From positions 1-49,093 of the forward strand of contig CAYFQG010000008.1 in assembly GCA_964345295.1 (NCBI GenBank): a stretch of 49,093 nt of DNA. The letters are read 5' to 3'. Origin of the DNA: JASBZA01 sp964345295. GTDB lineage: Bacteria > Bacillota > Clostridia > Saccharofermentanales > Fastidiosipilaceae. Of this stretch, positions 42,545 through 49,093 are shown one piece after another (positions within the stretch are counted from its first letter, which is position 1; every line of letters begins with the position of its first letter). A program made the position numbers and the translations under genes. The notes under the pieces were generated by a model. It was not told where the DNA came from, searched no databases, and saw only the letters and a program-made list of their open reading frames with translations.

Positions 42545-43998
42545 AGGGGATCGGACGGATCTCTGAATTTGGCCTCGGCTTCGGCCAGGGCTTCTCCCGC
42601 CAAGTCTGCGGCATGGAGAGGATCTTGGCTCTTAAATTCCCAATTAGCGAATCGGTAATACGCATAGGTAGCAATAGCACCCAATAGCCAAGCAATAAGC
42701 AAAGAAGCCTGGAGCCAATAAGGCGAACCGTTGGGCCACTCGTCCGAACGACTTAAGTAGGTCATCAAGTAGGCCAAAGGCGTCCGAATGACAATACTGG
42801 TAAAGAGGGCAATCCACATGGACGGCATGGTGTTGCCGGCTCCTCTGAGAATACCGCCGAAAACCTGGGTCTGCGATATGGCAATATAGCCCAAGCTTAA
42901 GACCAGGAACATGCGTTGGCCCACAAGGATAACGTTAGGGTCCTTACTAAATAGTCCCAAAAGTGTCGGGCCAAAAAAATTGATGGCCAGAGTAGTCAGG
43001 ATAGAAACACCCAAGGACATACGAGAAAGAATCTTAGAGCCTCGGTGAACTCGGTCCAGCTTGCCGGCACCTACGTTTTGGCCGACAAAGGTCATAGCCG
43101 CCATGCCAAAAGTAAAGTTGGGCATCATAGCCAGGGCATCGACTCTTATGACGGCCGTATTGGCTTCGATAACCAAGGTTCCCATCTGGTTGATGACGTT
43201 CTGGACCAGGAGCATGGCAATAGAAAAAATGCCCTGTGTCAGCCCGGCCGGTATGCCCAAATGGTAAATTTCTTTAATAATGGCCCATCTGGGCTTGATG
43301 TCTTCTTTGCGGTAGGGGTGGAGGAAGTCGATTCGGAACAGACGAATCAGGCTTAAAACGGCGGAAATAGCTTGGGCAATAATAGTCGCCCAGGCCGCTC
43401 CGGCAACACCCCAGCCCTGAAACCAAACGAAATAGATGTCCAAGACGGTGTTAATGACAGTAGCCAAAATTAGGAAGAGCAAGGGGCTGAAAGAATCACC
43501 CAGGCCCCGCAAAATGCCCGACGAAATATTATAAAGAGCCATGCCCATGATGCCTATAAACATAATGCTGAGATAATCCTGCGACATGCCGACAATCTCT
43601 TCGGGCGTGTTGAGAAGTTCCAGGAGATGGGGGGCCAAGGGGATAACAATGGCCATTAGGACCAGAGACGATATCACCAAGAGCATAATGGTATTGGCAA
43701 TGATGCGGCGGAGCTTGGCGTAGTCTTTGGCCCCGAAAGATTGGGACACCATAACGCCTGCCCCTGTGGCCAAAGCCATGAAGATAATAATCATGAAGTT
43801 CATGATGGGGCCGGTGGTACCGATGGCAGCCAAGCCTCCGGGTACACTCTGGCCCACGATAATGGCGTCCACTGTCTGGTAAAGCTGCTGAGCTAAGTTA
43901 CCGATAAGAAGCGGAACGGAAAAACGGATGATATTGTGGCTAATCTTGCCCTCGGTCATGTCCTGGACCGCAAAAAAAGATTTTACTTTTTCAAACAT
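42541..43998 (-). CDS. MATE family efflux transporter
   Basis: A 485-residue protein with twelve hydrophobic helices in two similar halves. The N-terminus KISHNIIRFSVPLLIGNLAQQLYQTVDAIIVGQ is typical of MATE exporters (seen as PLLIGNLAQQLYQTVDAI); GAGVMVSQSFGAKD and TFVGQNVGAGKLDR are the matching loop motifs of the two halves. It probably exports cationic compounds in exchange for sodium or protons; no substrate can be assigned. It has its own promoter with an extended -10 and an inverted repeat just upstream, so it is likely monocistronic and regulated. Confidence 0.93.
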   Translation of the reverse strand: MFEKVKSFFAVQDMTEGKISHNIIRFSVPLLIGNLAQQLYQTVDAIIVGQSVPGGLAAIGTTGPIMNFMIIIFMALATGAGVMVSQSFGAKDYAKLRRIIANTIMLLVISSLVLMAIVIPLAPHLLELLNTPEEIVGMSQDYLSIMFIGIMGMALYNISSGILRGLGDSFSPLLFLILATVINTVLDIYFVWFQGWGVAGAAWATIIAQAISAVLSLIRLFRIDFLHPYRKEDIKPRWAIIKEIYHLGIPAGLTQGIFSIAMLLVQNVINQMGTLVIEANTAVIRVDALAMMPNFTFGMAAMTFVGQNVGAGKLDRVHRGSKILSRMSLGVSILTTLAINFFGPTLLGLFSKDPNVILVGQRMFLVLSLGYIAISQTQVFGGILRGAGNTMPSMWIALFTSIVIRTPLAYLMTYLSRSDEWPNGSPYWLQASLLIAWLLGAIATYAYYRFANWEFKSQDPLHAADLAGEALAEAEAKFRDPSDPL

Positions 43999-44000
43999 AG

Positions 44001-44039
44001 CGACCTCTGTGAAAATATTCTAGGTCGTTAAGTATAGCA
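44001..44039 (-). promoter_or_regulatory. Extended -10 promoter and inverted repeat upstream of the MATE gene
   Basis: On the minus strand TGCTATACT (44039-44031) is an extended -10. Directly after it CGACCT (44027-44022) and AGGTCG (44006-44001) form an inverted repeat 15 bases apart, spanning the expected start of transcription and the ribosome binding site. This is a plausible repressor operator. Confidence 0.45.
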
Positions 44040-44158
44040 CACAAAAAAAAAGTTTTTCGGTTCAGCTCAGTTTTTTCATAATATCAATTTTCGACCTTGG
44101 AACTCAACCGAATCGTCATCTATCAATAGGAGTATACAAGCTAAAATTAGAACACTTT

Positions 44159-44677
44159 TTACTGAACTTTATTGATTAGATATCGAATCAAATCATTATC
44201 CTCTATCTTCGTAATTCCAAAACTCTGTTTCACTTCAGCATTGCTAGAAATATAGTTAAAAACTTCTTCGAACCTTTCATCTGTTTGCAATTGTTTTAAC
44301 TCAACTCTATCAAGTCGAGCAAACATTTCTCTATTAGCAACTAAAAAACTTCGCATTTCCACAAAACTATTCATAATTTTAATACTAACTTCAACTGCTA
44401 TATCACTCTTAAGCACAGCTGAAAGCATAGCAATACCCTGTTCTGTAAAGGCTACGGTAGGTATCTTCTTCCACCATGCGCATCGTCTTCACTTGAGGTC
44501 GCATTTTGCGACCTCAAGTTCTTGTATTCATCTGACTTGTTCATTTATTCTCTTAGTTGAAACCTGATATAAGATAGCTAAGTCACTGTCTATCATTACC
44601 TGTTTATTTCTAAACGTATAAATCATATTTTGTATTTTTCTATTGTCAATCATCTCGAGATTGTTATCTTCTGGCAT
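44159..44677 (-). pseudogene. ORF6N-domain protein, frameshifted remnant
   Basis: Starts at an ATG at 44677 behind GGAGG and reads NRKIQNMIYTFRNKQVMIDSDLAILYQVSTKRINEQVR, which is the ORF6N DNA-binding start (in pieces: FRNKQVMIDSDLAILYQV), then hits a stop near 44549. A second frame gives NLRSQNATSS and GGRRYLP, and a third gives VAFTEQGIAMLSAVLKSD and the usual C-terminal helical region down to 44159. An intact gene would join these; the segment normally present after the first piece (RN-x-RFP-x-DFMF) is missing. So there is at least one deletion and one frameshift. ORF6N proteins are typically carried by phages and mobile elements and act as DNA-binding or antirepressor-like factors. Confidence 0.85.
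44491..44519. repeat. Perfect palindrome inside the ORF6N remnant
   Basis: ACTTGAGGTCGCA (44491-44503) and TGCGACCTCAAGT (44507-44519) are perfect inverted repeats of 13 bases around TTT. It lies over the codons for LRSQNATSS. Its 17-base core GGTCGCATTTTGCGACC matches the palindrome at 44705 at 14 of 17 positions in one orientation. Confidence 0.9.
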
Positions 44678-44704
44678 ATGTACCTCCAGCAATTTTATTT
44701 CTCC

Positions 44705-44721
44705 GGTCACAAATTGTGACC
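44705..44721. repeat. Perfect palindrome upstream of the ORF6N remnant
   Basis: GGTCACAA and TTGTGACC flank a single A. It lies 28 bases before the remnant's ATG, a normal operator position. It resembles the larger palindrome inside the gene, with paired changes that keep the symmetry. Confidence 0.85.
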
Positions 44722-44740
44722 AGTTCACTTCTCCTCTCAT

Positions 44741-45000
44741 TCGGCATCATATATATCTTAATATGATCTTATAGAATTGCAGCATGCCAAGAGCTAAATT
44801 ATACTCGCCTATCATCCGTGGATTATTATAATAACTAAATTCTAATCAAAATAAGGCCCATACAATCATTCTAAAAAGCCACATTTTCCTACAAGAACAC
44901 TCTTTTATTACAAGCCATACAAAAACGGCGTAAAGCTTCATGCCCTACGCCGTTCCTACATCGTTTAGAATTTTACTGAGACGAACTTATCTACCCCGGT
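44741..45000. other. AT-rich gene-free stretch
   Basis: No coding frame or RNA was recognised apart from the adenine deaminase terminator at its right end. Confidence 0.5.
44919..44954 (-). terminator. Terminator of the purine salvage operon
   Basis: AACGGCGTA (44924-44932) and TACGCCGTT (44946-44954) form a perfect 9-bp stem with a 13-base loop. On the minus strand it is followed by TTTTT. It lies 46 bases after the adenine deaminase stop. Confidence 0.85.
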
Positions 45001-46794
45001 CTAAGCCTTGTCCTGTTCCGGGAAAATAGGAATCAATTCCTGCTTCACCACATCGACTAAACCATAATCGGAGTATTTGACGTCCGGGATAACGATTAGG
45101 CACAAGGTAGCAATTCTTAGAATCGGGTTAACGCCCGGCACCCCCATCTTGTGGAGACAAGCCTTCATGTCTTTGGCCAATTCAGCTGTTTCTTCTGCAG
45201 GCAATAGTGACATTAGACCGCCCAGAGGCAAGGGGAAGAGCGACAAGACCTCATCTTTATTCGCTGCGGCCAAACCTCCGCCACACTTGTCCAGAGCCTT
45301 TACCGCTGTCAAAGCGGACTCGGGGTCTTTAAACACCACGCATAAGTTATGACAGTCGTGCGAGATGGTCGATGCCTTAGCACCGTAATCAAGGCCGAAT
45401 TTACGTACCAATCCCAGCGTAATATCCCCCGTTCCATAACGGTTCATAACCGCTACATAGGCTAAATCGGCTTCACCGGAAATATCTACCACACCGTCTT
45501 CCAGAGGCAAACGCACAGTCTCCAAGCTGGCATAAAGCGATGTTTCATCCGGGAAGGACATAAGGTTTACTTCTACCGAGTCTTGATTGGCCAAAGCCTC
45601 CGGAGCTCTCAAGGTAAAGGTTTCTAAATCGTAAGAGGGCAGGTCTACACTGTTTCTTTCCTCGATCGGATAAGACTTGTCCGGTATTGCTTGAGTCAGC
45701 TTGCCGTCTCTGGCCACTTCCTTACCTTTGGCAAAGACTTGGTGGACTTGGAAGCTCTTCAAATCATCTAGCAGGAGGAAATCCGCCACAAAACCCGGAG
45801 CCACCGCACCCAAATTTTCCAACTTAGCGGCTTCTGCTGTTCTAAGGCTGGCCGAGCGAATAGCTTCTACAGGCTCCATACCCAGTTCCATGGCATGGCG
45901 TAAAACATCATCCAATTGGCCGATTTCTAAAATATCATCGGCTTCGCGATCATCGGTGCAGAAGGTTAGTCGCTCACGGTAAGCTAAGTCTTTGACATCT
46001 TCCCAGATTGTGCTGACGTTTCTGGCCATAGACGAATCTCTGGCATCAACATACATGCCGGCCCTAAGCTTTGTTAAGGCTTCGCCGGGAGATCTGGACT
46101 CATGGCAAGTCCAAGGACCACCCAAGGCATAGGCCGCAATAAGTCTGGGATCCGCTACCGGAATATGGCCCTGAAGATAAAGTCCCTCTTCTCTAGCCGC
46201 TTCGATGATAGACATCATACGGTCTGTATGGTTGACCACGCCGACAAAGTCCATAACTTCACCCAGGCCAACGACATTCTCAAGTTTAGCCAAACGTCTG
46301 ACTTCTTCGGCTTCGATGACACCGCCTGCAGACTCCAGTCCCGGTACGGAAGGGACACAAGACGGGATATTCGACAATTGACGCTGGGGCAGGTCTTTGG
46401 CCACATCATTAAAATAACGAACCGCTTCTTCGCCGAATACATTCGAGAGCTCATGCGGGTCATGAACAACGCAGGTCACCCCCAGAGGAAGTGTCGCTCT
46501 GGCAAAATTGAGGGGCGTCAACATCGAGCTTTCGATGTGCACATGGCTGTCAATTAAGCCCGGCACGATATAGCGGCCCTCGGCGTCCAGCGTTGCTTTG
46601 GGCGTATGGGAAGGGGGATTGGCATGGTCCTTGTCCACAAAAACCACATAACCTTCGTGAATATAGACATCTGCCGGATAGATTTCTCCGGTAAATAAGT
46701 TCACATATTGTGTGTTCAAGACGGCCAAATCGCACGCCGTTTTGTCCATTGCCGCATCCAGTAGATTGTTCATATTTTCAGGTTTGAATCGCAT
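45001..46794 (-). CDS. ade: Adenine deaminase
   Basis: Deaminates adenine to hypoxanthine. A 597-residue amidohydrolase of the AdeC type: YIVPGLIDSHVHIESSML carries the metal-binding HxH, followed by VVHDPHELSNVFG, GLGEVMDFVGV, LQGHIP, TCHESRSPGEAL and CTDDREADDI (metal Asp). The C-terminal adenine deaminase domain has TISHDCHNLCVVF and GGGLAAANKDEVLSLFPLPLGG. Ribosome binding site GGGAG before the ATG. It lies 15 bases after the purine permease gene and shares its riboswitch-controlled leader, so imported adenine would be turned into hypoxanthine for salvage. Hence guanine-class control of an adenine enzyme is reasonable. Confidence 0.95.
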   Translation of the reverse strand: MRFKPENMNNLLDAAMDKTACDLAVLNTQYVNLFTGEIYPADVYIHEGYVVFVDKDHANPPSHTPKATLDAEGRYIVPGLIDSHVHIESSMLTPLNFARATLPLGVTCVVHDPHELSNVFGEEAVRYFNDVAKDLPQRQLSNIPSCVPSVPGLESAGGVIEAEEVRRLAKLENVVGLGEVMDFVGVVNHTDRMMSIIEAAREEGLYLQGHIPVADPRLIAAYALGGPWTCHESRSPGEALTKLRAGMYVDARDSSMARNVSTIWEDVKDLAYRERLTFCTDDREADDILEIGQLDDVLRHAMELGMEPVEAIRSASLRTAEAAKLENLGAVAPGFVADFLLLDDLKSFQVHQVFAKGKEVARDGKLTQAIPDKSYPIEERNSVDLPSYDLETFTLRAPEALANQDSVEVNLMSFPDETSLYASLETVRLPLEDGVVDISGEADLAYVAVMNRYGTGDITLGLVRKFGLDYGAKASTISHDCHNLCVVFKDPESALTAVKALDKCGGGLAAANKDEVLSLFPLPLGGLMSLLPAEETAELAKDMKACLHKMGVPGVNPILRIATLCLIVIPDVKYSDYGLVDVVKQELIPIFPEQDKA

Positions 46795-46809
46795 GCTGAA
46801 CTCCCTCTC

Positions 46810-48126
46810 TTAAGAAAAGATGAAATAAATAATCAGGGGAACACAAAGAATATACAAGCCGACCGGGACTTCTTTGGCCTTGCCGGTAAAGACCTTAATA
46901 CAGACGTGGGCCAAAATACCCGCACTGATACCGGAAGCAATAGATCCGTGAAAGATACCAAACAGGAGCATCATAACAGGACCGAAAGCATCATCGAATT
47001 CTGTGAAATCAATGTTTTGCAGACCGGAAATCATAGAGATACCGACAAAAATCAAGGCCGGTCCGGTAGCTGCTGAAGGGACAATCAAGAACAAGGGGGC
47101 GAAGAAGAGCGAAATGAGGAACATGACGGCTGTGGTAAAAGAAGTCAAACCGGTTCTACCGCCAGCTTCTACACCTGCGGAAGACTCCACATAGGTCGTA
47201 ACAGTCGTGTTCCCGGTAAAAGCACCAACCAGCGTACCAATAGCGTCTACCAGGAAGGGTTTCTGGATATTGGGTAAATCACCGTTTTCATCCAACATAC
47301 CGGCCTTGCCTGCTACACCCAAGACGGTACCCAGGGTGGAGAAAAAGTCACTAAAAAAGCACACGAAAATGAAGACAATAGACGATCCGGAAATCAGCTC
47401 TTTGAAATTAAAATTAAAAAACAAGGGTTGCATGGCACTGAAGTTAGGCAAGGAAGCAAAACGCGTAGGCAAAGCGGTTTGCCCCAAGCTAATAGATGCA
47501 ACGGTGCTGGCTACTATACCAATAAGAATAGCGCCGGGCACTTTGTTGGCATGTAAAATCGCAATAAGAATTAAGGTGGCTATACTCAGCAGTACAACAG
47601 GTGAGGTGAAGTCGCCCATGGCAATCCCTTTGCTGAAATCAGCAATACCAGTATTTTTAAAGCCTAAATACGCAATAAAGAAACCAATGGTTGCCGAAAT
47701 CGCAATCTTAATATTCTTGGGAATCATTTTGACAATGACATCTCGAATACCTAAGAGACTTAGGACCAGGAAAATAATACCTGATACCAAGATTATGGCC
47801 ATAGCTCCACCGAAACTCAATTGACCACCTTGTATAGCAAAACCAAGAAGGAAGTTCGAACCCATACCCGTGGATAAGGCGAAGGGCATATTCGTGTAAA
47901 AGGCCATGAGCATGGTAATAATCGAGGTAACCAAGGCACAGGTCAACATGAGACCTTCACGGCTAATCGTCACACCGGCAATATCGACAAGAGTCGCTTC
48001 GCCGCCAATAATAGAAGATGGCTGAACCGCCAAAACATAGGCCATTGTCATAAAGGTGGTAAGACCGGCCAAAATTTCTGTACGCACATTGGTTTTGTGC
48101 GCCTGCAACTTAAAGAGTTTCTCCAT
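46810..48126 (-). CDS. NCS2 family purine permease (guanine/hypoxanthine type)
   Basis: A 438-residue transporter with 12-14 hydrophobic helices. TNVRTEILAGLTTFMTMAYVLAVQPS and ALSTGMGSNFLLGFAI at the N-terminus, then FSDFFSTLGTVLGVAGKAGMLDENG, DAIGTLVGAFTGNTTVTTYVESSAGVEAGGRTGLTS (as GNTTVTTYVESSAGVEAGG) and GISMISGLQNIDF are the AzgA/PbuG-type hallmarks, a branch that moves adenine, guanine and hypoxanthine. The guanine-class riboswitch in its leader and the downstream adenine deaminase support purine rather than uracil or xanthine transport. AAAGGA lies 9 bases before the ATG. Confidence 0.93.
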   Translation of the reverse strand: MEKLFKLQAHKTNVRTEILAGLTTFMTMAYVLAVQPSSIIGGEATLVDIAGVTISREGLMLTCALVTSIITMLMAFYTNMPFALSTGMGSNFLLGFAIQGGQLSFGGAMAIILVSGIIFLVLSLLGIRDVIVKMIPKNIKIAISATIGFFIAYLGFKNTGIADFSKGIAMGDFTSPVVLLSIATLILIAILHANKVPGAILIGIVASTVASISLGQTALPTRFASLPNFSAMQPLFFNFNFKELISGSSIVFIFVCFFSDFFSTLGTVLGVAGKAGMLDENGDLPNIQKPFLVDAIGTLVGAFTGNTTVTTYVESSAGVEAGGRTGLTSFTTAVMFLISLFFAPLFLIVPSAATGPALIFVGISMISGLQNIDFTEFDDAFGPVMMLLFGIFHGSIASGISAGILAHVCIKVFTGKAKEVPVGLYILCVPLIIYFIFS

Positions 48127-48250
48127 ACTCTACATCCTTTCTGTCGTAACACAACGACAAGCAAAGATACATGTCTAAAAATGTATCCATGCGACCACTA
48201 CTACAATTGTTAATAGCGGTTGTCAGCCTGTAGAAGTATGTTCTTCAGGT
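48127..48250 (-). promoter_or_regulatory. Expression platform and leader between riboswitch and permease gene
   Basis: Several hairpins follow the aptamer in the minus-strand transcript: a CCTGAAGAA/TTCTACAGG stem, then GATACAT/ATGTATC (48187-48181 with 48172-48166) followed by CTTTGCTTG, which could be a weak terminator, then TGTCGT/ACGACA (48159-48142) just before the ribosome binding site. Which of them switches could not be decided by eye. Confidence 0.4.
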
Positions 48251-48317
48251 CTGTTATTGTGTGGCATTTAAGGTGCCACGTAGAAACTGCTTTCCATATC
48301 AAAGCATTAAACAACAG
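48251..48317 (-). promoter_or_regulatory. Purine riboswitch, guanine class
   Basis: In the minus-strand transcript P1 is CUGUUGUU with AAUAACAG (8 bp), J1/2 is UAAU, P2 is GCUUU/AAAGC closing loop GAUAUGG, J2/3 contains GUUUCUAC, and P3 is GUGGCA/UGCCAC closing CCUUAAA (consensus CCGUAAA). These match the conserved loops of the B. subtilis xpt aptamer. The base that pairs with ligand (position 74, J3/1) is C, so guanine or hypoxanthine is expected rather than adenine. The 21-75 pair is U-A instead of the common A-U, a compensating change. It lies 125 bases before the permease ATG. Confidence 0.88.
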
Positions 48318-48334
48318 CCATCAACTATGAAACT

Positions 48335-48364
48335 ATTATAAGAAACTCGTTAATGTATTGTAAA
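48335..48364 (-). promoter_or_regulatory. Sigma-A type promoter of the purine salvage operon
   Basis: On the minus strand TTTACA (48364-48359) and TATAAT (48340-48335) are separated by 18 bases. Transcription would start about 10 bases before the riboswitch aptamer. Confidence 0.8.
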
Positions 48365-48407
48365 CCGTGAAGCTATCTAAAAAATTACTGCCTAAGCATA
48401 GGAATCC

Positions 48408-49025
48408 TTATGAAGTGAGTAAAAAAGACATAGCCTTGGTGTACACTTCGGCTAAAATTTTCTTAATGGTTTGATCCACCTCGATGAGACAACGGCTGAC
48501 GTGGAAGGGACCTTTAAATATATTCCCTTTAGCAACAGGCTCAGTCGGCTTGCCGTCACGTCTTAGATAGCCATACCAGTCGCCGTATGTATCATCCTCA
48601 AAATGTTCCTTGGAATATGCTAAAACTTTTTTAAATCAGTCGAGATAATAAGAATCTTCCGTAACTCCATAGAGCATAATACTGGCGATGAGAGCTTCGT
48701 TATGCGGCCACCATAGTTTCATATCGTGCTCATAAGCTTCAGGCGGATAACCCAAACAGTCGATAAAATATAAAATTCCGCCATAGGTCTCATCCCAGCC
48801 AGCTTCAATCGCATTTTTGTAAATCTTTCTGGTATAAGACAATAAGTTCTGGCTGTTATAGGACTCGTCTATCCGTCCATTGCTCTTCTCCAAGCTTTGA
48901 ACATATAAAGCTTCTTCTAACAAGAACCAAGCCAGTTCAAGATCATGGCCGGGATTGACCACCCGCCCTGCTGTCGTTTCTTTTAAAAACTGTTTTGTCT
49001 CCTCATTCATAACATCTGTCCTCAA
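48408..49025 (-). pseudogene. AGE family epimerase, truncated and interrupted by TGA
   Basis: The minus-strand frame contains RVVNPGHDLELAWFLLEEAL, IDCLGYPPEAYEHDMKLWWPHNEALIAS (seen as DMKLWWPHNEALIA), the barrel motifs of N-acylglucosamine 2-epimerase and cellobiose 2-epimerase-like proteins. After EDSYYLD a TGA at 48636 stops it, but the same frame continues with FKKVLAYSKEHF, DTYGDWYGYLRRDG, GPFHVSRCLIEV down to TAA at 48408. A Trp (TGG) is expected at the TGA. Only about 205 of the usual 390-400 codons are present, and an in-frame TAA just upstream of 49025 cuts off the N-terminal half. The gene is therefore a remnant. It lies directly next to the purine operon promoter. It may once have processed N-acetylmannosamine or a disaccharide. 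Confidence 0.8.
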
Positions 49026-49093
49026 TTAATCTAAACTAGTAATAAAGTATATAGCTTCATCAAATTTACTAGTGGTCTTATCAAGGCTGACTT
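49026..49093. other. Window end, no gene assigned
   Basis: The epimerase frame is closed by TAA here and no similarity to the missing N-terminal half was recognised. A different gene may end in this stretch. Confidence 0.3.

Noticed and set aside
10714..49025. TGA read as tryptophan or another amino acid in this organism
   Set aside because: Two broken genes have TGA inside the frame, but nnr and fucA end properly with TGA (fucA within an ATGTCTGA coupling overlap), and all intact genes use TGG for Trp. Ordinary nonsense mutations explain the data.
1..49093. CRISPR array, tRNA, rRNA, complete insertion sequence or integrase
   Set aside because: No regularly spaced repeats, cloverleaf sequences, rRNA motifs, transposase or recombinase frames were found on reading both strands.

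Overview
The window reads as chromosomal DNA of an anaerobic, low-to-medium-GC Bacillota, probably a host-associated Clostridia/Tissierellia-type fermenter. The clues are a split glycine decarboxylase (GcvPA/GcvPB), strong AGGAGG ribosome binding sites, a guanine-class purine riboswitch, LplB/LplC-type sugar permeases with a very large binding lipoprotein, and a carboxynorspermidine pathway. No genus can be named from the sequence alone. A run of ten Ns at 2065-2074 shows that this is a scaffold joined across a gap. No CRISPR array, tRNA, rRNA operon, complete insertion sequence or prophage was seen.

Layout. 1-5.3 kb: NAD(P)HX repair enzyme, a gap-split membrane protein, an Atg22-like MFS transporter, a zinc-dependent phospholipase C-like protein and a P-loop kinase. 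5.3-10.7 kb: glycine cleavage operon gcvT-gcvH-gcvPA-gcvPB ending with lipoate-protein ligase and a clear terminator. 10.7-11.0 kb: a decayed small membrane protein. 11.0-25.0 kb: eleven co-directional minus-strand genes forming an L-fucose/fucoside utilisation locus. In transcription order these are ROK regulator, binding lipoprotein, two permeases, CutC-like protein, GH29 alpha-L-fucosidase, Cys-type sulfatase, M81 (MlrC-like) protein, fucose isomerase, fuculose-phosphate aldolase and FGGY kinase. The ABC ATPase is missing and must come from elsewhere. 25.2-29.2 kb: aspartase-fumarase-malic enzyme operon, a complete route from aspartate to pyruvate. 29.2-34.4 kb: dihydrolipoamide dehydrogenase (the likely L protein for glycine cleavage), a TM-helix channel-like protein, and carboxynorspermidine synthase plus decarboxylase.

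34.4-39.3 kb is an AT-richer island unlike its surroundings. It has a YefM/YoeB toxin-antitoxin pair, a small secreted protein of unknown family, and a three-gene ABC transporter whose first permease carries a large extracellular domain resembling an M1 aminopeptidase without its HExxH zinc site. This is the best candidate in the window for an undescribed system. 39.3-44.0 kb: an uncharacterised TIM-barrel protein, a short 4.5S-type SRP RNA, fused MsrAB, CCA-adding enzyme and a MATE exporter. 44.1-44.8 kb: an ORF6N-domain pseudogene with two related perfect palindromes, one upstream and one inside the coding remnant. 45.0-48.4 kb: adenine deaminase and an NCS2 purine permease behind a promoter and a guanine-class riboswitch. 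48.4-49.0 kb: a decayed AGE-family epimerase.

Taken together, the genes suggest an organism that lives on host-type material: sulfated or plain fucosylated glycans, amino acids (glycine, aspartate) and salvaged purines. The short accessory stretches (TA/ABC island, ORF6N remnant, decayed epimerase and small membrane gene) mark where recent gain and loss have happened.
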